Below are positions 34,781 through 43,679 of a stretch of DNA of 64,000 bases, one piece after another. Origin of the DNA: Streptomyces sp. FIT100 (GTDB taxonomy: Bacteria; Actinomycetota; Actinomycetes; Streptomycetales; Streptomycetaceae); assembly GCF_024584805.1 (NCBI RefSeq), contig NZ_CP075715.1, positions 2,910,026 to 2,974,025 on the forward strand, in the 5' to 3' direction. The notes beneath the pieces are model-generated. The model made no database searches and was not told the origin of the DNA. It worked only from the letters and a program-made list of their open reading frames with translations. How positions within the stretch are numbered: the stretch's first letter is position 1; the number at the start of each line of letters is the position of its first letter. The position numbers were made by a program, and so were the translations under genes.

Positions 34781-35983
34781 TCAGGGCTGCTGTGAGCGCC
34801 TCTTCGCACGCGGTGCGTCGCCGTTCGGCCACAGCCGGGGCCTGCGCCTGGCGGCGAGGTCCTCCGCCCAGCCGAAGAGCACGATGCACCCCGCGATCAG
34901 CGCCCAGGCGAGCACCAGCACCGGCACCCAGCTGTCCAGCAGCCAGGAGAACCGGTCCTCCAGGAACCCGATGTCCCAGAGCTGGTCCCAGAGCGTCGCG
35001 GCCATGAGGATGCACACGTTGCTCCACAGATAGACCGTGACCGCCCGCGAGTTGAGCAGGGTGACGGTGCTGTCCCAGGCGCGCAGCCGCGGCGGCCATG
35101 CGGACCAGGAGGGGCTGAGGTGGAGCAGCAGGAGCACGGCCCCGAACGACCACAGGGCCTGTGCCACCGGGATGCTGTCGAGGTCGAAGCCGGTGCGGAA
35201 GCCCTCGTGCACGGCCCACCACAGGCCGCCGGCCATGACCACGGGGGCGACCGACGGGACGATGTAGCGCGGCAGACGGCGCAGGACGCCTTCCTGGTGG
35301 GCCATGCCGAGGAGCCAGCAGGCGCCGAAGGTGCTGAAGTCGGTGAGGGCGGAGTCGATCCGCTCGGGCAGGGACAGGACCTCGGCGGCGAGGACGGCGG
35401 AGAGCGCGAGCGGCGCCACGAGCGTCACCAGGGGCGCCTTCCGCAGGGCCCGCAGCAGGAACGGGGAGAGCAGGACGTACCAGAGGTACGCGCGGATGTA
35501 CCAGAGCGGGCCCGCGAGGTCCTCGGCCCAGGCTCCGCCCAGCAGGCCCGGTACGCCCGTGAGCCCCTCGGCGGCGTAGGGCGGGTCGCTGACCGGGACG
35601 ATCCAGAACAGCAGATGCGTCCACCACCAGCCGGGGTGGCCTTCCGCGTCGGGCCCCCAGCCCTGGAGCACCATGCCCGTCACACCGACCGCGCCGAGCA
35701 CCCACAGCGGCGGCAGCAGTCGCCGCATCCGGCCCCGGACCACCTGGACCGCGGGGCGCTTGAGGGAGCGGGCCATCAGATTGCCCGCCAGCGCGAACAT
35801 GACGCCCATGGACGGGAAGACCAGCGGCAGCCAGGCCCAGCCGACCAGGTGGTAGAGGACGACCCGGAAGAGCGCGATCGCGCGCAGCAGGTCGAAGTAG
35901 CGGTCCCGGCCCGGGGCGGGACCGGGCTCGGGAGGCTCCGCCCTGTGACGGGCGGAGGGGGCTGCGGTCGTTCCGGTCGTCAC
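34781..35983 (-). CDS. Acyltransferase family 3 membrane protein of the Mat locus
   Basis: The 400-residue protein begins with a Pro-rich cytoplasmic stretch and then the acyltransferase 3 signature RYFDLLRAIALFRVVLYHLVG with its catalytic His, followed by about ten membrane segments. Such proteins O-acetylate or O-succinylate extracellular glycans. It starts inside the stop of the deacetylase/glycosyltransferase gene (4-bp overlap), so it probably modifies the polysaccharide made there. The NarK gene lies beyond, reading in the same direction. Confidence 0.85.
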   Translation of the reverse strand: MTTGTTAAPSARHRAEPPEPGPAPGRDRYFDLLRAIALFRVVLYHLVGWAWLPLVFPSMGVMFALAGNLMARSLKRPAVQVVRGRMRRLLPPLWVLGAVGVTGMVLQGWGPDAEGHPGWWWTHLLFWIVPVSDPPYAAEGLTGVPGLLGGAWAEDLAGPLWYIRAYLWYVLLSPFLLRALRKAPLVTLVAPLALSAVLAAEVLSLPERIDSALTDFSTFGACWLLGMAHQEGVLRRLPRYIVPSVAPVVMAGGLWWAVHEGFRTGFDLDSIPVAQALWSFGAVLLLLHLSPSWSAWPPRLRAWDSTVTLLNSRAVTVYLWSNVCILMAATLWDQLWDIGFLEDRFSWLLDSWVPVLVLAWALIAGCIVLFGWAEDLAARRRPRLWPNGDAPRAKRRSQQP

Positions 35984-38175
35984 GCGACGGGCCTCCGGTC
36001 ATCGCTGCCGCGCCGCGGAGCCGGTATCGCCCCGGGCGCCTCGACCACGCCCGTCCTGCGCAGCTTCTGCCAGCGCAGCCGGCCGCCGGTGAGCGCGGTG
36101 ATCCAGGACTGGAGCAGCACCACGTACATGAGCTGGCGGTAGAGGATCTGCTGGAGGGGCAGCGAGATCAGGTGCACCATGCGCTCCTTGTCGAGCCGGA
36201 ACGCGTACGCGGCGCACACCGCCTGGACGGCGAGGACGCCGAGCCAGGCCGCGACGGTCTTCTGGGTGGGTCCGAAGACCAGTCCGTACAGGAGGAAGAC
36301 GTCGATCAGCGGGGCGAGCAGCGGGAACAGCACCATGAAGAGGGAGACCAGCGGCAGTCCGACCCGGCCGAAGCGGCCGGAAGGGCCGCTCTCGATCAGG
36401 GACCTGCGGTGCTTCCAAATGGCCTGCATGGTGCCGTACGACCAGCGGTAGCGCTGGGACCACAGCTGCTGCACGGACTCGGGAGCCTCGGTCCAGGCGC
36501 GCGCCCGCTCCGCGTAGACGACGCGCCAGCCGTCGCGGTGGATCGCCATGGTGATGTCGGTGTCCTCGGCGAGGGTGTCGTCGCTCATGCCGCCGACCCG
36601 GTCCAGCGCCTGGCGCCTGAAGGCGCCGACCGCGCCCGGGATGGTGGGCATGCAGCGCAGCACGTCGTACATCCGGCGGTCGAGGTTGAAGCCCATCACG
36701 TACTCGATGTGCTGCCAGGCCCCGATGAGGGAGTCGCGGTTGCCGACCTTGGCGTTTCCGGCGACCGCGCCGACGCTCGGGTCGCCGAAGGGCTGGACGA
36801 GCTCGCGGACGGTGGACGGCTCGAAGACCGTGTCGCCGTCCATCATCACGATGATGTCGTGACGGGCGTTGCGGATCCCGTTGTTGAGGGCGGCGGGCTT
36901 GCCCCCGTTGGTCTGCCGGACGACCCGGACGCTGGGCAGCCACATGTCGTCGACGAGGTCCGCGGTGCCGTCGGTCGAGCCGTCGTCGATGACGATGACC
37001 TCGATCGGATGGTCGCTCTCCATGAGCGAGCGCACCGTGTTCTCGATGCACTCCTTCTCGTTGTACGCGGGCACGAGCACCGTCACCGGTTCGGTGACCG
37101 CCGGACCCCAGCGGAAGCGGCGGCCGCGTACCTTGCGCGCGTGCCCGAAGGAGAGCAGCAGCATCAGTCCGAAGCGGGCGAGGACGAGGACGCCGATCAC
37201 GGCGAGGCCGACGGTCAGGGCACTGGTGGTCTTCTCCGACACGGCGACCGCCGCGACCCAGGCCCTGCCCTTCCACAGTTCGACCCCGGTGACGGGGGTG
37301 TGGGCGCTGGGGGCGCCGAGCGCCTCGGTGAGATGGACGAACCGGTAGCCGCGCTGCTGCATCTGCGGCAGGAAGCGGTCCAGCGCGGCCACGGTCTGCG
37401 AGCGGTCGCCGCCGGAGTCGTGCATCAGCACGATCGAGCCCTTGGTGCCCTGCGGCGTCGCGCGCTTGATGATCGCCTCGGCTCCGGGGCGCTTCCAGTC
37501 CTCGCTGTCGGTGTCGTTGAACGCCGTGATGTAGCCGCGGCTGCCGATGTACTCCGTGACCGGCCAGGACTTGTTGTCCAGCGCGGCCGAGAACGACGAG
37601 TACGGCGGGCGGAACAGGGAGGTCCGGATGCCTGCGGCCCCGGCGAGCGCCAGCTGGTTCTGCGAGAGCTCCCAGTCGATGCGGCGCTGCGTCTGGAAGG
37701 CCAGATCGGGGTGGTTGAAGGTGTGCAGCCCCACCTCGTGGCCCTCCCTGACCATCCGCTCCACCAGATCGGGGTGGCGGGAGGCCATGGTGCCGGTCAC
37801 GAAGAAGACGGCGTGCGCCTCGTACTGCTTCAGCTTGTCGAGGACCTTCGGTGTCCACACCGGGTCGGGGCCGTCGTCGAAGGTCAGCACCAGGTTCCGG
37901 TCGGGGACGCTCAGCGCCTTGGGCGCGCCCGGGATGCGGGCGTCGACGACCGGGCCGCCGCCCAGGATGTCCTCGGGGACCAGGTCGGTCGGGGCCGGGG
38001 GCCGTACGCGGTGGTCGGCGAGGATCTCGCTGTGCACGTACCCGCGCAGCATCAGCATCACGAGCAGCGCGACGAGGAAGAGCGAGGGCAGCAGATAGCG
38101 CATGGGCAGTCTGCGCCGCACGGCGGGCTGCCCGCCGCGCGGCCGCTGACGGGCCGGTCTGCCGGAGGAACTCAT
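35980..38175 (-). CDS. matB: Bifunctional polysaccharide deacetylase / family 2 glycosyltransferase (MatB-like)
   Basis: The 731-residue protein has an N-terminal membrane helix, an NodB-type deacetylase domain (LTFDDGPDPVWTPKVLD metal site, HTFNHPDL, RPPYSS; about 95-300), another membrane segment, then a processive GT2 domain (ETVTVLVPAYNEKE to EDTDITMAIHRDGWRV and QRYRWSYG, i.e. the QxxRW-type motif) and C-terminal helices. By S. coelicolor/S. lividans synteny this is MatB (SCO2962), which with MatA makes poly-beta-1,6-GlcNAc that glues hyphae into pellets. Fusion of synthase and deacetylase in one chain is unlike the separate Ica/Pga proteins. Confidence 0.88.
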   Translation of the reverse strand: MSSSGRPARQRPRGGQPAVRRRLPMRYLLPSLFLVALLVMLMLRGYVHSEILADHRVRPPAPTDLVPEDILGGGPVVDARIPGAPKALSVPDRNLVLTFDDGPDPVWTPKVLDKLKQYEAHAVFFVTGTMASRHPDLVERMVREGHEVGLHTFNHPDLAFQTQRRIDWELSQNQLALAGAAGIRTSLFRPPYSSFSAALDNKSWPVTEYIGSRGYITAFNDTDSEDWKRPGAEAIIKRATPQGTKGSIVLMHDSGGDRSQTVAALDRFLPQMQQRGYRFVHLTEALGAPSAHTPVTGVELWKGRAWVAAVAVSEKTTSALTVGLAVIGVLVLARFGLMLLLSFGHARKVRGRRFRWGPAVTEPVTVLVPAYNEKECIENTVRSLMESDHPIEVIVIDDGSTDGTADLVDDMWLPSVRVVRQTNGGKPAALNNGIRNARHDIIVMMDGDTVFEPSTVRELVQPFGDPSVGAVAGNAKVGNRDSLIGAWQHIEYVMGFNLDRRMYDVLRCMPTIPGAVGAFRRQALDRVGGMSDDTLAEDTDITMAIHRDGWRVVYAERARAWTEAPESVQQLWSQRYRWSYGTMQAIWKHRRSLIESGPSGRFGRVGLPLVSLFMVLFPLLAPLIDVFLLYGLVFGPTQKTVAAWLGVLAVQAVCAAYAFRLDKERMVHLISLPLQQILYRQLMYVVLLQSWITALTGGRLRWQKLRRTGVVEAPGAIPAPRRGSDDRRPVA

Positions 38176-38943
38176 TTACGGTGTGCCTTCCCCGGCGAGC
38201 TGCCGGCCGCCCGGCAGTCCCGGGATGTCGATGGGTGGCCCTGTCTCCGTGGGGGTCGTCGAGGGGGCGGGGCTGGTGGACGGCTGCTCGCCGCCGGAGC
38301 CGCCGGACGCGCCCGTACCGCCGGTTGCGTCGGTGCCGCCCGCGTCGCCCGCGGAGGTGCCGGGCGTGCTGGACGCGGTGGTCTGGGGGCCGTCGGTGGC
38401 CCCGCCCGTGTTCCCGGCGCCGGTGGAGGTGTCCGCTCCGGCGGCCGCGTCCGCGGAGGCGCTGGGCCGGGCGTCCGTGCCCGGCTCGCCCGCAGCGGCG
38501 GCCGGATCCCCCGAGGGCAGGTCGGCGGCACCGCTGGGGGACGGGGCGCCGGTGACCTCCGCGGGTGCCGCGGTGGCGGAGGCATCCGAGACCGGTGCCG
38601 GCGACACCTCGACCGTGGTGGCCTCCTCGTCCGCCCCGCCGGGTATCAGCAGCGACGGCGCGTTGGAGTTGCCGCCGATGAGGGCGATGACGAGGGTGAC
38701 GGCGTAACCGGCGCAGGCGAGCGCCAGGATCCATCCGATGCGCCGGAACTTCTTGCTGCGGCGGCCGCTCTCGTCGACGAACACGGGGCCGTCGGAGCCT
38801 TCTTGGGCGTTCGGCTGGGTGCGGAGCTCCGAGAGCTGCCGCCCGAGGCCGTCGATCTGGACCGTGACCTCGTTGGGGTCATGGGTGTGCCCTGTCCGGG
38901 CGTTTTCTCGCCAATTTTCCACTGCTGTACGCACATCCCCCAC
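38176..38943 (-). CDS. matA: MatA-like membrane protein of the aggregation glycan locus
   Basis: The 255-residue protein has a cytoplasmic N-terminus with DPNEVTVQIDGLGRQLSEL, one membrane helix (RIGWILALACAGYAVTLVIAL, about 68-88) and an extracellular Ser/Thr/Pro/Ala/Gly-rich tail to the end. Its stop is immediately followed by the matB start (TAA then ATG). The name comes from remembered synteny to SCO2963; I recall MatAB being needed for hyphal aggregation. The disordered tail may reach through the cell wall. No enzyme motif is seen. Confidence 0.72.
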   Translation of the reverse strand: MGDVRTAVENWRENARTGHTHDPNEVTVQIDGLGRQLSELRTQPNAQEGSDGPVFVDESGRRSKKFRRIGWILALACAGYAVTLVIALIGGNSNAPSLLIPGGADEEATTVEVSPAPVSDASATAAPAEVTGAPSPSGAADLPSGDPAAAAGEPGTDARPSASADAAAGADTSTGAGNTGGATDGPQTTASSTPGTSAGDAGGTDATGGTGASGGSGGEQPSTSPAPSTTPTETGPPIDIPGLPGGRQLAGEGTP

Positions 38944-39081
38944 TGAACGGAGAAGCGGGTGCGCGTCGACCGACCGGATACGTGCCGTCGGACCGGGTCC
39001 CCACCCCTGTCCGAGCGCCCCCTACCACGCTGCACCCGGAGCACGAATGTAGCGCACGCCAACCAGAGCCGTACGCGTGTA

Positions 39082-40053
39082 TCAGCAGTTGTCCGGCATG
39101 AGCTCCCTGTCGGTCTCCGGGAGCCAGCTGCCCGGGGGGATTTCCAGCCATCCCTCCGCCGCCGCGAGCCCCGCGGCGCACGCCCGCAGCGCGTCCAGAC
39201 CGGGGTGCCGCAGCCCGCGCCGCCACACCAGCGAGACCGGTGACAGCGGTACGGGGTCGACCAGGGGCCGTACGACCATGCCCGGCACCGCGATGAACTC
39301 CGTGCTCGCCAGCACCGACCAGCGCTGCTTGCGCACCACCCGGACGAACTCCGCCTCGCCGGTGATCTCCGGGAAGGGGGCGGCCATGGCGATCCCCCGG
39401 CCCGCGAAGAGCCGGGCGGCCAGGTCCGTCCACTCGGCGGTGGCCGCGTTGCCCGCGCCCGCGTAGAGGGTCTCCCCCGCCAGGGCGTGAAGCGGCACTT
39501 CCGGCAGCGGGGCGAGGGGATGGTCGTCCCTCAGCAGCACGGCCATCCGCTCGTGGCGGACCGGCTGATGGGCCAGACCGTCGCGCAGCGCCGGGTCGAG
39601 ACCGGCGATCCGGCCGTAGGAGACATCGAGCCGTCCGGCGACGAGCTCGGCGGCGGCGCCGGTGAGACCGCTGAGGTAGCGGGCGACGAACTCCAGGGCG
39701 GGGGCCGCCCGTCGGGTCTCCACCAGCACCCGGTGACCGGTGCCGACGGGGGCGCCGATGTCGACGAGCAGCGGCCGGTCCGTGTCCGCGAAGGCCGCGG
39801 CCAGCTCGTCCTGGGCGTCCAGGACCCGGCGCGCGTACGGCAGCAGCCGCCGGCCGTCCGCCGTGAGCGTCACCTGCCGGGTGGTCCGCACGAACAGCTC
39901 GGCGCCCAACTCCCGCTCAAGGCGGCGGATGTCGCGGCTGAGCGCCTGCTGGGCCACGAACAGCCGGGCGGCGGCGCGGGTGAAGTGGAGCTCGGCGGCG
40001 ACGGTGGCGAAGGCGCGCAGCAGCCGGGGCTCGATGTCCTGGACCGGGGGCAT
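39082..40053 (-). CDS. LysR family transcriptional regulator
   Basis: The 323-residue protein has an N-terminal LysR winged helix (RLLRAFATVAAELHFTRAAA to LERELGAELFVRTTRQVTLT) and a periplasmic-binding-like effector domain. It is divergent from the MFS gene at 40138 with 84 bp between, the classical LysR arrangement, so it probably controls both. Start ATG 40053 (MPPVQDIEPRLL) matches family length. The inducer is unknown. Confidence 0.9.
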   Translation of the reverse strand: MPPVQDIEPRLLRAFATVAAELHFTRAAARLFVAQQALSRDIRRLERELGAELFVRTTRQVTLTADGRRLLPYARRVLDAQDELAAAFADTDRPLLVDIGAPVGTGHRVLVETRRAAPALEFVARYLSGLTGAAAELVAGRLDVSYGRIAGLDPALRDGLAHQPVRHERMAVLLRDDHPLAPLPEVPLHALAGETLYAGAGNAATAEWTDLAARLFAGRGIAMAAPFPEITGEAEFVRVVRKQRWSVLASTEFIAVPGMVVRPLVDPVPLSPVSLVWRRGLRHPGLDALRACAAGLAAAEGWLEIPPGSWLPETDRELMPDNC

Positions 40054-40137
40054 GGCGCCGAATTTACAACAGGGGTGCGTCAATCGGTGCCGAACAGGTG
40101 TTGGACCGGTGCGGGCGCCGGCACCGAACCTTGATCC

Positions 40138-41403
40138 ATGCCGCAGACGACTTCGCAGATGACCACGTCCGGCGGGACGCTGGTCCTGGCGCCCGGATTC
40201 GAGGAGCCGGGCCCCGTTCGCCCGCCCGGCCCGTACGCCCGTCTCTTCCGCATCCCCGGCGCCCGGGCCTTCACCGCCGGGAACCTCATCGCCCGTCTCC
40301 CCATGGGGATGTTCGGCGTGAGCGCCCTCATCATGATCGCGGGTACCCGCGATTCGTACGCGCTCGCCGGAGCCGTCACCGCGACCGGGCTCGCGGCCAC
40401 CGCCCTCGTCGCCCCGTGGACCGCCCGGCTCGTCGACCGCCACGGCCAGGCCCGCGTCGCCGTCCCCGCCACCGTCGTCGCCGTCCTCGGCGAGCTGGCG
40501 CTGCTGCTGTGCGTCCGGCACGGCGCACCGGACTGGACGCTCTTCGCCGCGTACGCCGCGACCGCCACCATCCCCAACACGGGCGGGATGTCCCGGGCCC
40601 GCTGGGCGCATCTCCTCAAGGGCGACCCCGCCGCGCTCCACACGGCCAACGCCTTCGAGCAGGCCGCCGACGAGCTGTGCTTCATGCTCGGCCCGGTGCT
40701 TGCGGCGCTGCTGTGCTCGGCGCTCTTCCCCGAGGCGGGCACGCTCGCCGGGGCGCTCCTGCTGCTGGCGGGCGTTCTGGTCTTCGCCGCCCAGCGCGCC
40801 ACCGAGCCACCGGTGTCCGCCCCGGCCCCGGGGCGGTCGCACTCCCCGCTCCGTACGCCCGGGATGGCCCCGATGCTCGCCGTCTTCCTCGCGACCGGCG
40901 CGGTCTTCGGGGCGATGGAGGTCGTCACGATCGCGTTCGCGGACGGTCCCCTCGCGGGGCCCGTACTCGCGTTGCAGGCCGCGGGCTCGTGCCTCGCGGG
41001 ACTGGTGTACGGAAGAGCCCGCCGCCGCGCGGGACTGCGCAGCTGCCTCGCCGCGATGACGGCCCTGATGGCCCTGCCGCTGCTCGCCGCGACCACGGCC
41101 GGCTCGCTGCTCGCCCTCGCGGGCGCGCTCCTGGTCGCGGGGATGGCGACGGCCCCGACGATGGTGACGGGCATGTCCGTGATCCAGCGCCTCACCCCTG
41201 CGGGCCGGTTGAACGAGGGCATGACCCTGGCCGTCACGGCCCTGCTCGCGGGCATCGCTGCCGGCTCGGCGGCCGGCGGCTGGGCGGCGGACCACGCGGA
41301 CCCGGCGTACGGGTACGTGCTCCCGGTGACCGCTGCCGCCGTGGCCCTGCTCACGGCGGCAGCGTCGCACCGGACACGCCCTTGGCTCCGCCCGAGCGGC
41401 TAA
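40138..41403 (+). CDS. MFS transporter divergent from the LysR gene
   Basis: The 421-residue protein has about 12 membrane segments. It begins with a 30-residue hydrophilic stretch, then FRIPGARAFTAGNLIARLPM and the repeated RLVDRHGQARV motif-A-like loop. It resembles putative exporters of the uncharacterised YfmO/CynX-like type; no substrate is evident. Expression is likely under the LysR protein. Its stop codon lies inside an 18-bp tandem repeat that also includes the stop of the convergent GH18 gene. Confidence 0.85.
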   Translation: MPQTTSQMTTSGGTLVLAPGFEEPGPVRPPGPYARLFRIPGARAFTAGNLIARLPMGMFGVSALIMIAGTRDSYALAGAVTATGLAATALVAPWTARLVDRHGQARVAVPATVVAVLGELALLLCVRHGAPDWTLFAAYAATATIPNTGGMSRARWAHLLKGDPAALHTANAFEQAADELCFMLGPVLAALLCSALFPEAGTLAGALLLLAGVLVFAAQRATEPPVSAPAPGRSHSPLRTPGMAPMLAVFLATGAVFGAMEVVTIAFADGPLAGPVLALQAAGSCLAGLVYGRARRRAGLRSCLAAMTALMALPLLAATTAGSLLALAGALLVAGMATAPTMVTGMSVIQRLTPAGRLNEGMTLAVTALLAGIAAGSAAGGWAADHADPAYGYVLPVTAAAVALLTAAASHRTRPWLRPSG

Positions 41404-41441
41404 CTCTGCCCGAGCGGCTAGTTCTGCCTGAGCGGCGGCAT
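41388..41441. repeat. 18-bp tandem repeat, three copies, at convergent gene ends
   Basis: Units start CCGCCCGAGCGGCTA (41388), CTGCCCGAGCGGCTA (41406) and CTGCCTGAGCGGCGG (41424). The first carries the MFS stop TAA and the second the GH18 stop, read on the other strand as TAG. Confidence 0.8.
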
Positions 41442-42503
41442 CGGGACCGGCACCGAGTACGCCGTCGCGCCCGCGCCGCCCCCGCCCTCGCAGCTGTCCG
41501 GCGGCTGGGTGCCGAGCCCTCGGTCGGACGGCTTCTCGGCGGCCCAGAACATGTAGCCGAGCATCCCCGCCGTCGCCCCCGGCCCCGTTCGGCGCGAGGT
41601 TCTGCACCAACGGCCCGGTCGCCTTCTGCAGCGAGTTCGCGAAGTCCGTGCACTCGGGCAGCGGGCTGCGCCCGTAGGCGATGTACAGCCCGCCCGTGAA
41701 CTTGGCCGGCGCCAGCGGCGGCACCGGCGGGGCGTACTGCGGCTTGCCGTCCACGTGCTCCTGCCAGTTGGCGGTCGCGCTGCTGAGGGAGGGCTGGCGC
41801 GCCGGGACCATCGCGTTGGCGTAGTCGAGCACGGGAGCGTCCGTGCGCAGCCAGTCGGCGGTCGCCTTGCGGTTGATGTCGATCAGCCAGCGGTCGCCGG
41901 GCGCCGTGTCGATGGTCAGCCGCGCCGCGGGATCGCTCCCGGTGGCGTCGTACGGGTGCTGGGAGCGGTAGGCGTCGATGAAGGACTGCAGCCCGGCCAG
42001 GTCGGGGTCGGTGTTCTGCTCGTAGTCGATCTCGATGCCGACACCGAGCTCGTCGGCGACGGCCGCCGCGTTCAGCCCGAGCTGGGTGGGGTTCTCGGCG
42101 AGGGCCGCGTCCCATTCGTCGGTGTAGGTGATGCCTCCGACCGAGAGCATCACGCGGATGCCGTGCGAGGTGAAGTACTGCACGATCTCGGGTGTCATGC
42201 CCCGCGGGATCCCGTTCACCGTGGTGGCGTCGTTCGTGCGGTGCAGGAGCTTCAGCGGCTCGACGAAGCTGAGGACGACGAGGTTGACGGAGGGCCTTCC
42301 GTCACCGCGGTCGATCAGCCAGTGGTTCATCGAGTCGAACTCGGCGACGCTGCGCACGCGCCCCCAGGGCAGAAGTCGTCGCCGCAGTGCCAGGCGCCGT
42401 ACACCTGGAGCGGTGTGGCGGCCGCGGCCTGCGGCGTGGTGGCAGTGGTGGGGACGAGAAGGCCGATCAGGAGCCCGAGTACCGCGACGAATCTGTGGCG
42501 CAT
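41418..42503 (-). pseudogene. GH18 chitinase-like secreted protein disrupted by two frameshifts
   Basis: The N-terminal frame gives a signal peptide (MRHRFVAVLGLLIGLLVPTT) and LQVYGAWHCGDDFCP. Near 42365, in a GGGGG run, the reading moves to another frame carrying the barrel with the GH18 signature GIEIDYEQ (catalytic Glu). Near 41585, at a GGGG run, the original frame resumes with MLGYMFWAAEKPSDRG and ends at 41418. The two shifts compensate each other. GH18 proteins hydrolyse chitin or bind glycans. The gene is either truly broken or carries two homopolymer errors. It lies between the MFS gene and tmRNA. Confidence 0.8.
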
Positions 42504-42613
42504 ACATGCCTCCGAGGAGGGAGCGGCCGATGGGAAGCGGGGGATGGCGCCACGCAGCGTCGCAGGCCCATACCAATCCGACAAGAGCCCGAACACTCCG
42601 GAGCCGGGCATGA

Positions 42614-42650
42614 CGAAGGCCCGGCTGCCGTGACGGCTGCCGGGCCTTCG
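42614..42650 (-). terminator. Hairpin downstream of tmRNA
   Basis: CGAAGGCCCGGC pairs with GCCGGGCCTTCG, with an inner GCCG-TGA-CGGC stem separated by a T-T mismatch. A smaller hairpin (CTGGGGG...CCCCCAG, 42671-42690) lies closer to the tmRNA 3' end. Confidence 0.6.
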
Positions 42651-42700
42651 CCCACATGGGGTGAGCGGGCTGGGGGCCGTAACCCCCCAGGGACCACTGC

Positions 42701-43070
42701 TGGTGGAGATGGCGGGAATCGAACCCGCGTCCAACGGTGCGGAATCAGGGCTTCTCCGTGTGCAGTCCGCTGCGATTTTCTCGGCCCCGGAGATCACGCG
42801 GACAAGTCTCCGACGGGCTCAGCCACTGTTTGATTTCCCTCTACACCCCGTGACCGGGTCTAGAGGTTTAGTTCCCTAGCTGATGCCAGGATCCGGGTCG
42901 GGAACAGCCCCGGGCTGACACTTCGCAAGTCGCTACTTAGGCAGCGAGGGCGAAGGAATCGCGCTTGGTGTTGGCGATTATTGGTTGCGACATATGGTTA
43001 ACGAGATCATTGCCGCTTCCTCGACACGCTTCCCCTGCTTCGACATCCGCTGTCGAAACCGATCATCCCC
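42701..43070 (-). ncRNA. ssrA: tmRNA (ssrA)
   Basis: The 370-nt RNA starts GGGGATGATCGGTTTCGACA and ends in the tRNA-like GGTTCGATTCCCGCC...TCTCCACCA, with CCA encoded. Its ends pair as a 7-bp acceptor stem. The tag reading frame runs from GCC (42975) to TAA (42937) and encodes ANTKRDSFALAA, the actinobacterial-type degradation tag ending in ALAA. tmRNA rescues stalled ribosomes together with SmpB, encoded next to it on the same strand. Confidence 0.96.
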
Positions 43071-43181
43071 ATGTTGAGTTGACAAACGTGCCCCCTCTGG
43101 GAGGGCAGTCCCATCGTACGTGACCAACGCACGACGGTGCCAGCCTATTCCCGGGCGTCGCGCCCAGGCGAGGCCGGCAGG

Positions 43182-43661
43182 TCAGGCCCGCTGGCGCCGC
43201 CGCGCCGCCGACATCGCCCGGTCCGACTCGCGCCGGTCCTGCTTCTCCCGCAGGGTCTGCCGCTTGTCGTACTCCTTCTTGCCCCTGGCGAGGGCGATCT
43301 CGACCTTCGCCCGGCCGTCCTTGAAGTACAGGGCCAGCGGCACGATCGTGTGCCCCGTCTCCTGGGACTTGGACTCCAGCTTGTCGATCTCGGCGCGGTG
43401 CATCAGCAGCTTCCGCTTGCGCCGGGCGCTGTGGTTGGTCCAGGTGCCCTGGCTGTACTCCGGCACGTGCACGTTGTGTAGCCACGCCTCGTGGCCGTCG
43501 ATCTGGACGAACCCGTCCGCCAGCGAGGCCCGCCCCTGACGCAGCGACTTCACTTCCGTCCCCATCAGCACGAGACCGCACTCGTAGGTGTCGAGGATGT
43601 GGTAGTCGTGCCGCGCCTTCTTGTTCTGCGCGATCAGCTTGCGCCCTTTTTCCTTAGCCAT
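43182..43661 (-). CDS. smpB: SsrA-binding protein SmpB
   Basis: The 159-residue protein has the OB-fold SmpB sequence: [54 protein letters not shown], and the basic C-terminal tail ([10 protein letters not shown] to ARRRQRA) that enters the mRNA channel. It delivers tmRNA to stalled ribosomes. It lies about 110 bp upstream of ssrA and is read toward it. Confidence 0.97.
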   Translation of the reverse strand: MAKEKGRKLIAQNKKARHDYHILDTYECGLVLMGTEVKSLRQGRASLADGFVQIDGHEAWLHNVHVPEYSQGTWTNHSARRKRKLLMHRAEIDKLESKSQETGHTIVPLALYFKDGRAKVEIALARGKKEYDKRQTLREKQDRRESDRAMSAARRRQRA

Positions 43662-43679
43662 AGTGCGGTCATTTTCGCA

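Noticed and set aside
39082..42657. Single 1191-residue minus-strand protein joining GH18 and LysR domains
   Set aside because: It arises only because the frameshifted GH18 frame reads through antisense of the MFS gene into the LysR gene; LysR has its own start at 40053.
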